A DNA stretch of 64,000 nucleotides from positions 1-64,000 of the forward strand of contig JBBQXK010000018.1 of NCBI GenBank assembly GCA_038209775.1. The letters run 5' to 3'. Both the position numbers and the translations under genes were made by a program. Positions 45,163 through 53,234 of this stretch are shown in pieces. Numbering within the stretch: the stretch's first letter is position 1; every line of letters starts with the position of its first letter. The notes below the pieces were generated by a model. That model was not told the origin of the DNA, searched no databases, and saw only the letters and a list, made by a program, of their open reading frames with translations. The stretch comes from JBBQXK01 sp038209775 (GTDB lineage: Bacteria > Pseudomonadota > Alphaproteobacteria > Rhodobacterales > Rhodobacteraceae).

Positions 45163-47307
45163 CTATCCCGCCGCCTTGGCCAGCAAACGATAGTGGTGCA
45201 ACAGCGGCTCGGTATACCCCGACGGCTGCTCGCGCCCTTTGAACACCAGATCGCAGGCCGCCTGAAACGCGATGCCCTGATACCCCGGGGCCATTGCGCG
45301 ATAGGCGGGATCACTTTCGTTCTGGCGGTCCACCACCGCCGCCATACGGCGCATCGCCTCCATCACGGCGTCCTGCCCCACCACCCCGTGATGCATCCAG
45401 TTGGCAAGCGCCTGACTGCTGATGCGGCAGGTCGCGCGGTCCTCCATCAACCCTATGTCATTGATATCGGGCACCTTGGAACAGCCCACCCCGGCGTCTA
45501 TCCAGCGGACGACATAGCCGAGGATGCCTTGCGCGTTATTCTCGACCTCGCGCAGGATCTGCGCGTCGGACCAGCGCCGCCAGGTGGCCGTGGGAATGTC
45601 GAGTACCGCATCGACATGCGCCCGCCTTCCCCCCGCCGCCAGACGCCGCTGCACGGCGAACACGTCCACCTTGTGATAATGCAGCGCATGCAGCGTTGCC
45701 GCCGTGGGTGACGGCACCCAGGCGCAGTTGGCCCCTGCCTTGAGGTGTTCGATCTTGGTCTCGACCATCGCCGCCATCAGGTCGGGCATCGCCCACATGC
45801 CCTTGCCGATCTGCGCCCGCCCCGACAGCCCGCATTCAAGGCCGATATCGACGTTGCGGTTTTCATACGCCCCGATCCAGCCCTTGCGCTTGATGAAATC
45901 CTTGCGGCTGAAGGGGCCGGCCTCCATCGAGGTGTGGATCTCGTCGCCGGTGCGGTCGAGAAAGCCGGTGTTGATGAAGGTCACGCGGTGGCGTGCCGCG
46001 CGGATGCATTGCTTGAGGTTGACCGAGGTGCGGCGTTCCTCGTCCATGATGCCCAGTTTCACGGTGTGGCGCGGCAGGCCCAGCACATCCTCGACATGGG
46101 CAAAGGTGGCGTCGGCAAAGGCCACCTCGTCGGGCCCGTGCATCTTGGGCTTGACCACATAGACCGACCCCATGACCGAATTGCGGGTGCCGTCGGACTT
46201 GGCCAGATCATGCATGGCGATCAGCGTCGTCACCATCGCGTCCATCAGCCCCTCGGGCACCTCGGCGCCATCGGCGTCAAGGATGGCGGGGGTCGTCATC
46301 AGGTGGCCAACGTTCCTGATCCACAACAGCGCACGGCCCTTCACCGTGATCGTCTGGCCATCCGGTCCAAGGTAATCGCGGTCGGCATTCAGCCGGCGCT
46401 GCACGCGGCGACCACCCTTGTCGAGTTCGGCGGAAAGGTCGCCCTGCATCAGGCCCAGCCAGTTGGCGTAGGCCGCAACCTTGTCTTCGGCATCGACGCA
46501 GGCCACGGAATCCTCGCAGTCCATGATTGCCGAGACGGCACTTTCCAGCACCACATCGGCCAGACAGGCCTGATCCCGACTGCCGATGAAATGGGCGCGG
46601 TCGAACACCAGTTCCACATGTAAGCCATTGTTGCGCAACAGAACTGCGTCGGGGGCGCGCGGGTTGCCCCGGTAGCCTGCGAACTTCGCGGGGTCTTCCA
46701 GCGGCAGGTCGTCAACCATAAGGGCGCCGTCCCGCACCTGATAGCGGCGCACGTCGGCGTGGCTGGCACCACGGATGGGAAAGGTTTCGTCCAGAAACAC
46801 CCGCGCCCGCGCCACGACACGCGCACCGCGGCCCCGCTCATAGCCACCAGAGGGCGGCGGCGACCCCATGGCGTCGGTGCCATAAAGGCAGTCGTACAGC
46901 GACCCCCACCGCGCGTTCGCCGCGTTCAGCGCATAGCGGGCGTTGGTCACGGGCACCACCAGTTGCGGGCCGGGGACGGTGGCAATCTCGGGATCGACGT
47001 TGGTCGTGTCGATGGTGAAATCGGGGCCTTCGGGCAACAGATACCCGATCTGCTCCAGAAAGGCATGATAGGCGTCAAGGTCATGCGGCACGTCGCGACG
47101 GGCGATGTGCCAGGCGTCGATGCGGGCCTGCATGTCGGCTCGGATGGCCAGCAAGGCCTTGTTCTGTGGGGCAAGTTTGGCAATCATGGCGGCAAAGCCG
47201 GACCAGAACCGTTGGGGCGTGACGCCGGTGCCGGGCAGTGTGCGGGTTTCCAGAAATTGCGCGAGGCCGTCGTCTACCTGCAACCCTTGCCGATCTGTCC
47301 GTGCCAT
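45163..47307 (-). CDS. glcB: Malate synthase G
   Basis: Condenses glyoxylate with acetyl-CoA to malate. 714 aa, the G-form size. Recognisable segments: IMDCEDSVACVDAEDK, GRALLWIRNVGH, PKMHGPDEVAFAD, KLGIMDEERRTSVNL (catalytic Arg and Mg-binding Glu region), TSMEAGPFSRK, and GKGMWAMPD. ATG at 47307 is the family start. With malic enzyme MaeB (14.2 kb) this suits growth on C2 compounds. No isocitrate lyase gene is in the window, so glyoxylate may come from other routes. Confidence 0.97.
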   Translation of the reverse strand: MARTDRQGLQVDDGLAQFLETRTLPGTGVTPQRFWSGFAAMIAKLAPQNKALLAIRADMQARIDAWHIARRDVPHDLDAYHAFLEQIGYLLPEGPDFTIDTTNVDPEIATVPGPQLVVPVTNARYALNAANARWGSLYDCLYGTDAMGSPPPSGGYERGRGARVVARARVFLDETFPIRGASHADVRRYQVRDGALMVDDLPLEDPAKFAGYRGNPRAPDAVLLRNNGLHVELVFDRAHFIGSRDQACLADVVLESAVSAIMDCEDSVACVDAEDKVAAYANWLGLMQGDLSAELDKGGRRVQRRLNADRDYLGPDGQTITVKGRALLWIRNVGHLMTTPAILDADGAEVPEGLMDAMVTTLIAMHDLAKSDGTRNSVMGSVYVVKPKMHGPDEVAFADATFAHVEDVLGLPRHTVKLGIMDEERRTSVNLKQCIRAARHRVTFINTGFLDRTGDEIHTSMEAGPFSRKDFIKRKGWIGAYENRNVDIGLECGLSGRAQIGKGMWAMPDLMAAMVETKIEHLKAGANCAWVPSPTAATLHALHYHKVDVFAVQRRLAAGGRRAHVDAVLDIPTATWRRWSDAQILREVENNAQGILGYVVRWIDAGVGCSKVPDINDIGLMEDRATCRISSQALANWMHHGVVGQDAVMEAMRRMAAVVDRQNESDPAYRAMAPGYQGIAFQAACDLVFKGREQPSGYTEPLLHHYRLLAKAAG

Positions 47308-47434
47308 GTCGCAACCCCTTAGCCAGCCGATGCCCGCCAAGGGATAGGGGGATGCGGGGCGGGCTGCAATGCTGTCACCACTGGCAATATGCGCCTTGTC
47401 GGCTTCATACTGCGGTCGGGCGACAGGAAACCAC

Positions 47435-48058
47435 ATGTGCAATCTTTACAGCCACACCCGTGCCGTCGACGCGATGCGACAGTTGTTTGCCCCCGATCTG
47501 CTGGATGCCGGTGGGCGCAATCTGGAACCGCAGCCCGCCATCTATCCCGACCATGCGGCGCCCGTCGTGGTGCGCCGGGGTGATGACCTGCGGCTTGACC
47601 TCGCGCGGTGGGGGTTGCCGACGCCGCAGGTCTATCTTGCGGGCAAGAAAACGGACCGGGGGGTGACGAATGTCCGCAACCCGAAGTCCCCACATTGGCG
47701 GGCCTGGCTGGGGCCGCAGAACCGCTGTCTGGTGCCCTTTGACCGGTTTGCCGAGCCTGTGCCCGGTGGAAGTGATTGGTTTCGAATGACAAATGAAAAC
47801 CCTGCGTTCTTTGCGGGGATCGTCGTGCGTGACTGGACATCGGTGCGCAAGCTGGCCGAGGGGCCGGTGACATGCGACCTTTTCGCCTTTCTGACGACCG
47901 AGGCCAACAGCGTCGTCGGGGCAGTTCACCCCAAGGCGATGCCGGTGATCCTGTCCGAGCCGTCCGAGTGGCAGGTCTGGCTGACCGCGCCATGGAGCGA
48001 GGCGCTGGCGCTGCAACGGCCGCTTGGGGCGGAACTGCTGCAGATGGACCCCCGGTGA
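47435..48058 (+). CDS. SOS-response-associated peptidase (SRAP/HMCES family)
   Basis: 207 aa. Cys2 right after Met1 (MCNLYS) is the residue that crosslinks to abasic sites in single-stranded DNA. Also conserved are a basic ARWGLP segment, NVRNPKSPHW, the Glu in FDRFAEP (where the common form reads FYEW), and VHPKAMPVIL with the catalytic His. ATG at 47435 is fixed by the need for Cys2; gacaggaaaccac precedes it. Protects abasic sites at replication forks in well-studied relatives. Confidence 0.92.
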   Translation: MCNLYSHTRAVDAMRQLFAPDLLDAGGRNLEPQPAIYPDHAAPVVVRRGDDLRLDLARWGLPTPQVYLAGKKTDRGVTNVRNPKSPHWRAWLGPQNRCLVPFDRFAEPVPGGSDWFRMTNENPAFFAGIVVRDWTSVRKLAEGPVTCDLFAFLTTEANSVVGAVHPKAMPVILSEPSEWQVWLTAPWSEALALQRPLGAELLQMDPR

Positions 48059-48214
48059 CTTCTCCACAGGTTCCTGATGCAGAAATCGCTTTACAGGGTT
48101 CCGGTCGGCCTCCACTATATCTAGAAGGATGGCGTCGGGCAAACGCTGTACCTTGCCAGACACCCAGCCGCTAGGGGTCGTTCAGGCCCTGAGGGCTCAA
48201 TAATGAGGCAGGGC

Positions 48215-48718
48215 ATGTCACTTTCTGAAGATCTGATGTCGACCGAGGATCTGCACCCCATAGATATTGTCGAGACGCTGGCCGAACACCACATGTGGGA
48301 GTTCGACCGCGTGACCGACGACCAGATCGCCATGGCGGTTGAGGGGCAGTGGCGCACCTATTCGCTGACTCTGGCCTGGTGCGCCAAGGACGAGACGCTG
48401 CGGCTGATCTGCACCTTTGAGATGGAGCCACCCGAGGGGCGCCTTTCGGAGTTGTACGATGTGCTGAACCGCTGCAACGACATGGTCTGGACCGGGGCCT
48501 TTACCTGGTGGGCCGAGCAGAAACTGATGGTCTGGCGCTATGGGTTGTGTCTGGCAGGGGGGCAGATCGCTACCCCTGAGCAGATCGACCGGCTGATCGC
48601 GGCGGCGGTGACGGCGGCAGAGCGGTTCTATCCGGCGTTCCAGATGGTGTCCTGGGCCGACCATGACCCGGCCAGTGCGATGAAGGTGGCGATTGCCGAG
48701 GCCTACGGGCGAGCCTGA
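48215..48718 (+). CDS. YbjN-family protein
   Basis: 167 aa. A type III secretion chaperone-like fold is suggested by the pattern: HPIDIVETLAEHHMWEFDRV, DDQIAMAVEGQWRTY, LRLICTFEMEPPEGRLSELYDVLNRCND, WWAEQKLMVWRYGL. Small, cytosolic, no signal. Function poorly defined in the family. ATG at 48215 has gaggcaggg upstream; ATG at 48,203 has none. Confidence 0.85.
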   Translation: MSLSEDLMSTEDLHPIDIVETLAEHHMWEFDRVTDDQIAMAVEGQWRTYSLTLAWCAKDETLRLICTFEMEPPEGRLSELYDVLNRCNDMVWTGAFTWWAEQKLMVWRYGLCLAGGQIATPEQIDRLIAAAVTAAERFYPAFQMVSWADHDPASAMKVAIAEAYGRA

Positions 48719-48815
48719 CCGGACCTGCGTTGCGGCTGGTTAATCAAAGGTAAACGCGACCCCGCGCAGGCATGGCGGGGTCGGCCCCAACCGACGGAAA
48801 ACGCTGTGTTTTAGG

Positions 48816-48870
48816 CGTATGCAATCCGTATTCGAACCGTACAGCATGCGTATTACATCTGTACATACGT
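48816..48870 (+). promoter_or_regulatory. 11-bp-phased repeat array, locus 2
   Basis: CGTAT at 48,816, 48,827 and 48,849, CGTAC at 48,838, and TGTACATAC at 48,860: five units exactly 11 bases apart. It is the reverse-oriented partner of the array at 25,491-25,551: both have four CGTA units and then an identical 13-base end, CATCTGTACATAC. Unlike locus 1 it lies between convergent genes (ends at 48,718 and 48,905), where no promoter of a visible gene is expected. Confidence 0.8.
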
Positions 48871-48904
48871 TTTTGCATTTTCCGGCCCGGCAGGAGCCCT
48901 GCCG

Positions 48905-49768
48905 TCACGCTTGCGTCGCGGCCCAGTCCCAGTACAGCGATCTGGCGCGCCGGGCCATCGGACCCACCTGATATTCGCGGTCCTCGAAGGCGCGGGCGGG
49001 CATGATCTTGGACAGGTTGCCGGTCAGGAACACCTCGTCCGCAGCGCGGAAATCGTCGAAGGTCAGCACGGCCTCGACCACCTCGACGCCGTCGGCGCGC
49101 AGGTTGGCGATGTGGCGGGCGCGGGTGATGCCGGCGAGGAAGGTGCCGTTGGCGGCAGGGGTGAACACGACGCCGTCGCGGACCATGAACACGTTCGCCG
49201 TCGCCGTCTCGGCCACGTTGCCAAGCGCGTCGGCGACAAGGGCGTTGCCGAAGCCCTTCGCCTTGGCCTCGACCAGCATGCGGGCGTTGTTGGGGTAAAG
49301 GCAGCCCGCCTTGGCGTTGCAGACCGAATCCTCAAGCACCGGACGGCGGAACCTTGTGCGGCAGAGGGTGGTCGATGACCCTTCGGCGGGCATCGGGATG
49401 GATTCGAGGCTGATGGCAAAGCCGGTGCTGTCGGGCAGGGGTTCAACGCCCAGCTCAGAGCCGTCGATGGCCCAGTACATCGGGCGGATATAGACGGCCT
49501 CACCGGGGGCAAAGCCGCGCAGGCCGTCGCGGATCAGGCCCTCCATCGTGTCGGGGTCGACGGTCGGCGTGACCATCAGCGCCGTGGCCGAGCGGTTCAC
49601 CCGGTGGCAGTGCAGGGCAAGGTCGGGTGCCCGCCCGTCAAACCACCGCGCGCCGTCGAACACGGTGGAGCCGAGCCATGATCCGTGATCACCGGCGCGC
49701 ATCACCATCACGTCGCCGTCGTGCCAGCGGCCATCGAAATATGTGCGGATCGTCTTGCCGAAAGCCAT
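48905..49768 (-). CDS. Branched-chain-amino-acid-type aminotransferase (PLP fold type IV)
   Basis: 287 aa. The PLP lysine lies in CNAKAGCLYPNNARM; GNVAETATANVFMV and FLTGNLSKIMPA form the cofactor-phosphate site. The type is IlvE/DAAT-like; branched-chain substrates are likely but D-amino acid or other specificity is possible. Starts 4 bases after the MATE stop, so it is the third gene of a thioesterase-MATE-aminotransferase operon. Confidence 0.88.
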   Translation of the reverse strand: MAFGKTIRTYFDGRWHDGDVMVMRAGDHGSWLGSTVFDGARWFDGRAPDLALHCHRVNRSATALMVTPTVDPDTMEGLIRDGLRGFAPGEAVYIRPMYWAIDGSELGVEPLPDSTGFAISLESIPMPAEGSSTTLCRTRFRRPVLEDSVCNAKAGCLYPNNARMLVEAKAKGFGNALVADALGNVAETATANVFMVRDGVVFTPAANGTFLAGITRARHIANLRADGVEVVEAVLTFDDFRAADEVFLTGNLSKIMPARAFEDREYQVGPMARRARSLYWDWAATQA

Positions 49769-49772
49769 GTCG

Positions 49773-51098
49773 CTATCCCCTTGTCGCCGCGCGCAGGACC
49801 CTTGGCCAATAAAGGCCCAGCGTGATCCCGCGTGTTACGTTCAGCACCATCAGTCCGGCCCAGAGACCATGATTGCCGTAGGCCGGCAACAGGAGTGTCA
49901 GCGCGCTCGCATAGATCGCGACCGAGACCAGCATGGCATTGCGCATCTCGCGCGTGCAGGTGGCGCCGATGAAGATACCGTCCAGCATCCATGACGCGAT
50001 GCCGACAAGGGGGGCGGCGATGAGCCACGGCAGGTATTCCCGCGCTGCAGCCCGAACCCCCGGTTCGGTGGTCAGAAGGTCGATGATCGCGGGGCCAGCG
50101 ACGAGGAAGGCCAGCGATATCAGGACCGTGCCCCCAAGGGCCCAGAGCGAGGTCAGCCATGCAGCACGGCGCAGCGTGCTGACCGAACGCGCGCCCACCG
50201 CCTGGCCCACCAGAGCCTCGGCACCAAAGGCAAAGCCGTCGAGCGCGTAGGCGGAGACCTCGATGAACTGCAACAGCACCTGATTGGCGGCAAGGGTGAC
50301 ATCGCCCAAGCCCGCGCCCAGAAAGATGAAGGTGGTGAACGAACCCTGCAGGATGACCGAGCGGATCATGATGTCGGTATTGACGGATGCCATACGCCGC
50401 AGGGCGACGGTGTCGCGCAATCGCGCGCGGGCGGCTTGCCAGACCGGGCCAAAGGCGGACCGGCAGAACCAGAGGCCAAGCGCCAGCCCCGTCCATTCGG
50501 CGATCAGTGTGGCCACCGCCACCCCCGGCACGCCCCAGCCAAGGCCAAGGACGAACCACAGGTCCAGCACGATGTTCAGCCCGTTCATCCAGACCTGCAG
50601 CACGAACACCGCCCGCGTCCGTTCAAGCGCGATCAGCCAGCCGGTGATGGCGTAAAGCGCGATGGTGGCGGGTGCGCCCCAGATGCGGATGGAGAGGTAC
50701 TGTTGCGCAAGGGCCTCAACCTCGGCCGAGGCGGGGGCAAGGGCAAAGGCCGCGTGGAAGATAAGCACCTGCAACAGGATGAGGGCCACCCCCGCCCCAA
50801 GGCCGATGACAAGGGCGCGGTAGAGGACGGCCGCGCGTTCACCCGTGTCGCCTGCGCCATGCGCCTGTGCGGCCAATCCGCTGGTGCCCATGCGCAGGAA
50901 GCCGAAGATCCAGTAGAACGAGGCCAGGATGATCGCCCCCACCCCCACCGCCCCGATCGGGGCCGCCTGCCCCAACTGCCCGATGACGCCGGTATCGACG
51001 GCCCCCAGCAGCGGGATGGTGGCGTTGGACAAGACGATGGGCAGCGCGATCTTCAGCACACGGGCGTGGGTGATGTCGGCAGGCCGCGCTGCCGTCAT
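49773..51098 (-). CDS. MATE-family efflux transporter (DinF-like)
   Basis: 441 aa, about twelve membrane helices in two halves. Typical features: LPIVLSNATIPLLGAVDTGVIGQLG in helix 1, GFLRMGTSGLAAQAHGAGD, and in the second half GFAFGAEALVGQAVGARS. DinF-type MATE pumps export cationic or toxic compounds by H+ or Na+ antiport. Overlaps the thioesterase gene by 4 bases. Confidence 0.93.
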   Translation of the reverse strand: MTAARPADITHARVLKIALPIVLSNATIPLLGAVDTGVIGQLGQAAPIGAVGVGAIILASFYWIFGFLRMGTSGLAAQAHGAGDTGERAAVLYRALVIGLGAGVALILLQVLIFHAAFALAPASAEVEALAQQYLSIRIWGAPATIALYAITGWLIALERTRAVFVLQVWMNGLNIVLDLWFVLGLGWGVPGVAVATLIAEWTGLALGLWFCRSAFGPVWQAARARLRDTVALRRMASVNTDIMIRSVILQGSFTTFIFLGAGLGDVTLAANQVLLQFIEVSAYALDGFAFGAEALVGQAVGARSVSTLRRAAWLTSLWALGGTVLISLAFLVAGPAIIDLLTTEPGVRAAAREYLPWLIAAPLVGIASWMLDGIFIGATCTREMRNAMLVSVAIYASALTLLLPAYGNHGLWAGLMVLNVTRGITLGLYWPRVLRAATRG

Positions 51099-51601
51099 GC
51101 AGGAATGCGCCCCGCCTCGTCACGGTCGGGCATCAGGAAATGCCCGGTCCCTTGCGCAAACAGGCGCGCCCGGTTGTCCTGCCAGGCCTCGACATGGACG
51201 CTTGCATAGCGCCGCCCGGAACGGTTGACCCGCGCCCGCGCATAGGCGTCGCGCGGCAGGCCGGTGCGCAGGTAATCCACCGTGAAATCAATCGTCTTGG
51301 GCAACAGGAGCGGCCCCGGCTGCCCCCCCTCCATCGCTTCCCGCATCGTGGCCCAGGCCAGTTCGATGATCGCCGTGGTTTCAAGGAAGGCCGCCGTGGC
51401 CCCGCCATGCAGCGCCGGGATCATCGGATTGCCAATCAGTGCATCAGCGTAGGGCAAGGTCGCGGTCAGCTCGTCACCCCGCCGGTCGAACCGGATACCG
51501 AGAAAGGTGATGTAGGGCACGCCGCTGACCAAGGCCCGCAAGGCAGCATCGCGGCGCTCCTTGACCACCTGGACGGGCTCCGGTCTGGGCGGCACGGTCA
51601 T
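51095..51601 (-). CDS. PaaI-type hotdog thioesterase 1
   Basis: 168 aa. Hotdog fold with NPMIPALHGGATAAFLETTA (catalytic region around the HGG turn) and TIDFTVDYLRTGL. Hydrolyses acyl-CoA; exact acyl group unknown. ATG at 51601 is preferred; the longer in-frame extension runs through dispersed repeats. First gene of the operon with MATE and aminotransferase genes. Confidence 0.85.
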   Translation of the reverse strand: MTVPPRPEPVQVVKERRDAALRALVSGVPYITFLGIRFDRRGDELTATLPYADALIGNPMIPALHGGATAAFLETTAIIELAWATMREAMEGGQPGPLLLPKTIDFTVDYLRTGLPRDAYARARVNRSGRRYASVHVEAWQDNRARLFAQGTGHFLMPDRDEAGRIPA

Positions 51602-51626
51602 GTCAAACCTGCGGGCGACGCGCACC

Positions 51627-51737
51627 GGGGGCCGGCCCCCGGACCCCCGGGATATTTGGACAAAGATGAAACCGGCATCAAACCTTTTCCTTTCATCTTT
51701 GCACAAATATCCCGGGGGTGCGGGGGCTGGCCCCCGC
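51627..51737. repeat. Facing pair of dispersed repeats, copies 6 and 7
   Basis: Copy 6 (51,627-51,671, minus orientation) and copy 7 (51,691-51,737, plus orientation) face each other with about 19 bases between, making an imperfect palindrome with arms of about 45 bases. Both carry the caaatatcccggggg box and a GGCTGGCC-type hairpin. They fill the gap between the two thioesterase genes. Confidence 0.75.
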
Positions 51738-51749
51738 TGGTGCAGCGCA

Positions 51750-52181
51750 TCATGCGGGTGCCCCCTTGCGGTCAACGGTGAAGGCGCCGGTGGCGGTGGC
51801 AACCGGTCGGGTGTCGTCTTCGTCGGTCGCGGTCACCCGGACAAAGGCCACCGAGCGGGTCATGTGATAGCACTCGGCCCGCGCGGTGATGCGTTGGCCG
51901 GGGGTGGCGGGGCGCATGTAGTCGATGCGCAGGTCCAATGTGGCGGTGGTGGCGGGGGCGGCGGGGTGGCACATCACGGCGGCGCCGCTGGCCGTGTCCA
52001 TCAGCGCGCTGACGGCGCCACCATGGATGACGCCGGTCGCGGGATCACCGACGAACCGCGCGTCCCACGCCATCGACATCACGGCAAGCCCGCCGTCCAC
52101 GCCGTCCACCCGCATGCCAAGCGCGCGGGAATGGGGGATGGCCTCGATGAACTGGCGGGCGATGCGTGCGATGTCGGGCAT
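51750..52181 (-). CDS. PaaI-type hotdog thioesterase 2
   Basis: 143 aa. ATGVIHGGAVSALMDTASGAA is the catalytic hotdog helix with the conserved HGG and Asp; LDLRIDYMRPA follows. Acyl- or aryl-CoA hydrolase of the PaaI group. ATG at 52181 was selected; an upstream extension would cross the start of the divergent MerR gene. Only distantly similar to thioesterase 1 downstream, so a recent duplication is not evident. Confidence 0.87.
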   Translation of the reverse strand: MPDIARIARQFIEAIPHSRALGMRVDGVDGGLAVMSMAWDARFVGDPATGVIHGGAVSALMDTASGAAVMCHPAAPATTATLDLRIDYMRPATPGQRITARAECYHMTRSVAFVRVTATDEDDTRPVATATGAFTVDRKGAPA

Positions 52182-52289
52182 GGCTGGTCCTTGTTGCCGG
52201 GCAGTTGATCCCCAAACAGGCCCCGCCCGCAACCCCCGGCGTTGCGCGACGCGCCATCCCGGCCTAGCATCGGGCGGGGAGGAGCCGCG

Positions 52290-52664
52290 ATGACTGATAC
52301 CCGTCTCAGCTTCAAGGACATGTGTGTGCGGTTCGACGTGACCCCGCGCACCCTGCGCTATTATGAGTACATCGAGCTTCTGTCCCCCGAAAAGGATGGG
52401 CGCGCAAGGCATTACACCGCGCGCGAGGTGGCGCGGATGACGCTGATCCTGCGTGGGCGGCGGTTCGGGTTTTCGCTGGAGGAGATTCGCCAGTGGCTGC
52501 TGATCTATGGCCGCAGGGGCGAGAAACCGCAGTTGCAGGCCTGGGTGGCACTTGCCGACCGGCAGCTTGCCGAACTGGACCGCCAGCAGGCCGAACTTGA
52601 GGGCGCCATCGCTGACCTGCGCGCGCTGCGTGACACGGCGTTGCGTGAGATCGGGCCAGCCTGA
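52290..52664 (+). CDS. MerR-family transcriptional regulator 1
   Basis: 124 aa. N-terminal winged HTH (SFKDMCVRFDVTPRTLRYYEYIELLSPEKDG) and C-terminal dimerisation coiled coil (ADRQLAELDRQQAELEGAIADLRALRD). No metal-binding Cys, so it is likely to sense an organic ligand. cggggaggagccgcg gives a strong ribosome site. About 40% of its first 80 residues appear shared with MerR 2, suggesting duplication (estimate by eye). Confidence 0.88.
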   Translation: MTDTRLSFKDMCVRFDVTPRTLRYYEYIELLSPEKDGRARHYTAREVARMTLILRGRRFGFSLEEIRQWLLIYGRRGEKPQLQAWVALADRQLAELDRQQAELEGAIADLRALRDTALREIGPA

Positions 52665-52705
52665 CGCCGCCGGCCGGGAGGGGGAAATCCGAAGGATTGA
52701 CGACA

Positions 52706-52729
52706 TGACGTGACGTCAGAGTCACGTCA
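52706..52729. promoter_or_regulatory. Inverted repeat TGACGTGAC-N6-GTCACGTCA
   Basis: Perfect 9-bp arms with a 6-base spacer, between the two MerR genes and about 95 bases upstream of the second. The form matches the dyads bound by MerR-type regulators of fatty-acid and branched-chain oxidation (LiuR-like; comparison from memory). Best candidate for the operator of MerR 2 and the acyl-CoA dehydrogenase. Confidence 0.7.
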
Positions 52730-52824
52730 ACGGCAAAGCCTCTGGTAAGACCGCGTGGCGGGGCAGATGTGGCCTTCGCCGCCGGATGGTCCGGCGTGTA
52801 TCAATTGATGGTGCGATATCCGAC

Positions 52825-53217
52825 ATGACGACCGATTCCATGACGATCCGGCAAATGTGCGACACCTTTGAGGTGACGGCGCGCACGCTGCGGTTCTATG
52901 AGCAGAAAGAGCTTCTGTCACCGCAGCGCGATGGCCAGCGCCGCCTTTATTCCCGCCGCGACCGCGCCCGCCTGACACTGATCCTGCGCGGCAAAAGGTT
53001 CGGCTTTTCGCTGGAGGATATCCGCCAGCTTCTTGACATGTACGCGGGTGGCCGGGGCCAGGAGGTGCAACTGCAGCGCACCTATGAGCTTGCCCAATCC
53101 CGCCTGTCCGAGATGGAGACGCAGCGCGCCGATCTGGACGCCGCGATCAACGATCTGAAAAACCAGATGACGCTGGCGTCCGAGGTGCTGTCCACCTTCC
53201 GCCGCGCCGCCGAATAA
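52825..53217 (+). CDS. MerR-family transcriptional regulator 2
   Basis: 130 aa. HTH MTIRQMCDTFEVTARTLRFYEQKELLSPQRDG, then RFGFSLEDIRQLLDMY and a coiled coil (LSEMETQRADLDAAINDLKNQM). No Cys. ATG at 52825 or 52,840 possible. Its stop is 17 bases before the acyl-CoA dehydrogenase start, so it is likely cotranscribed with, and controls, the beta-oxidation genes. Confidence 0.88.
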   Translation: MTTDSMTIRQMCDTFEVTARTLRFYEQKELLSPQRDGQRRLYSRRDRARLTLILRGKRFGFSLEDIRQLLDMYAGGRGQEVQLQRTYELAQSRLSEMETQRADLDAAINDLKNQMTLASEVLSTFRRAAE

Positions 53218-53234
53218 CGAGGGAGAGAGACGAC

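Noticed and set aside
25411..48905. Genomic island bounded by the two inverted 11-bp arrays
   Set aside because: The interval contains rpsD, pth, hisC, tyrC and glcB with codon use like the rest; no integrase or attachment-site features.
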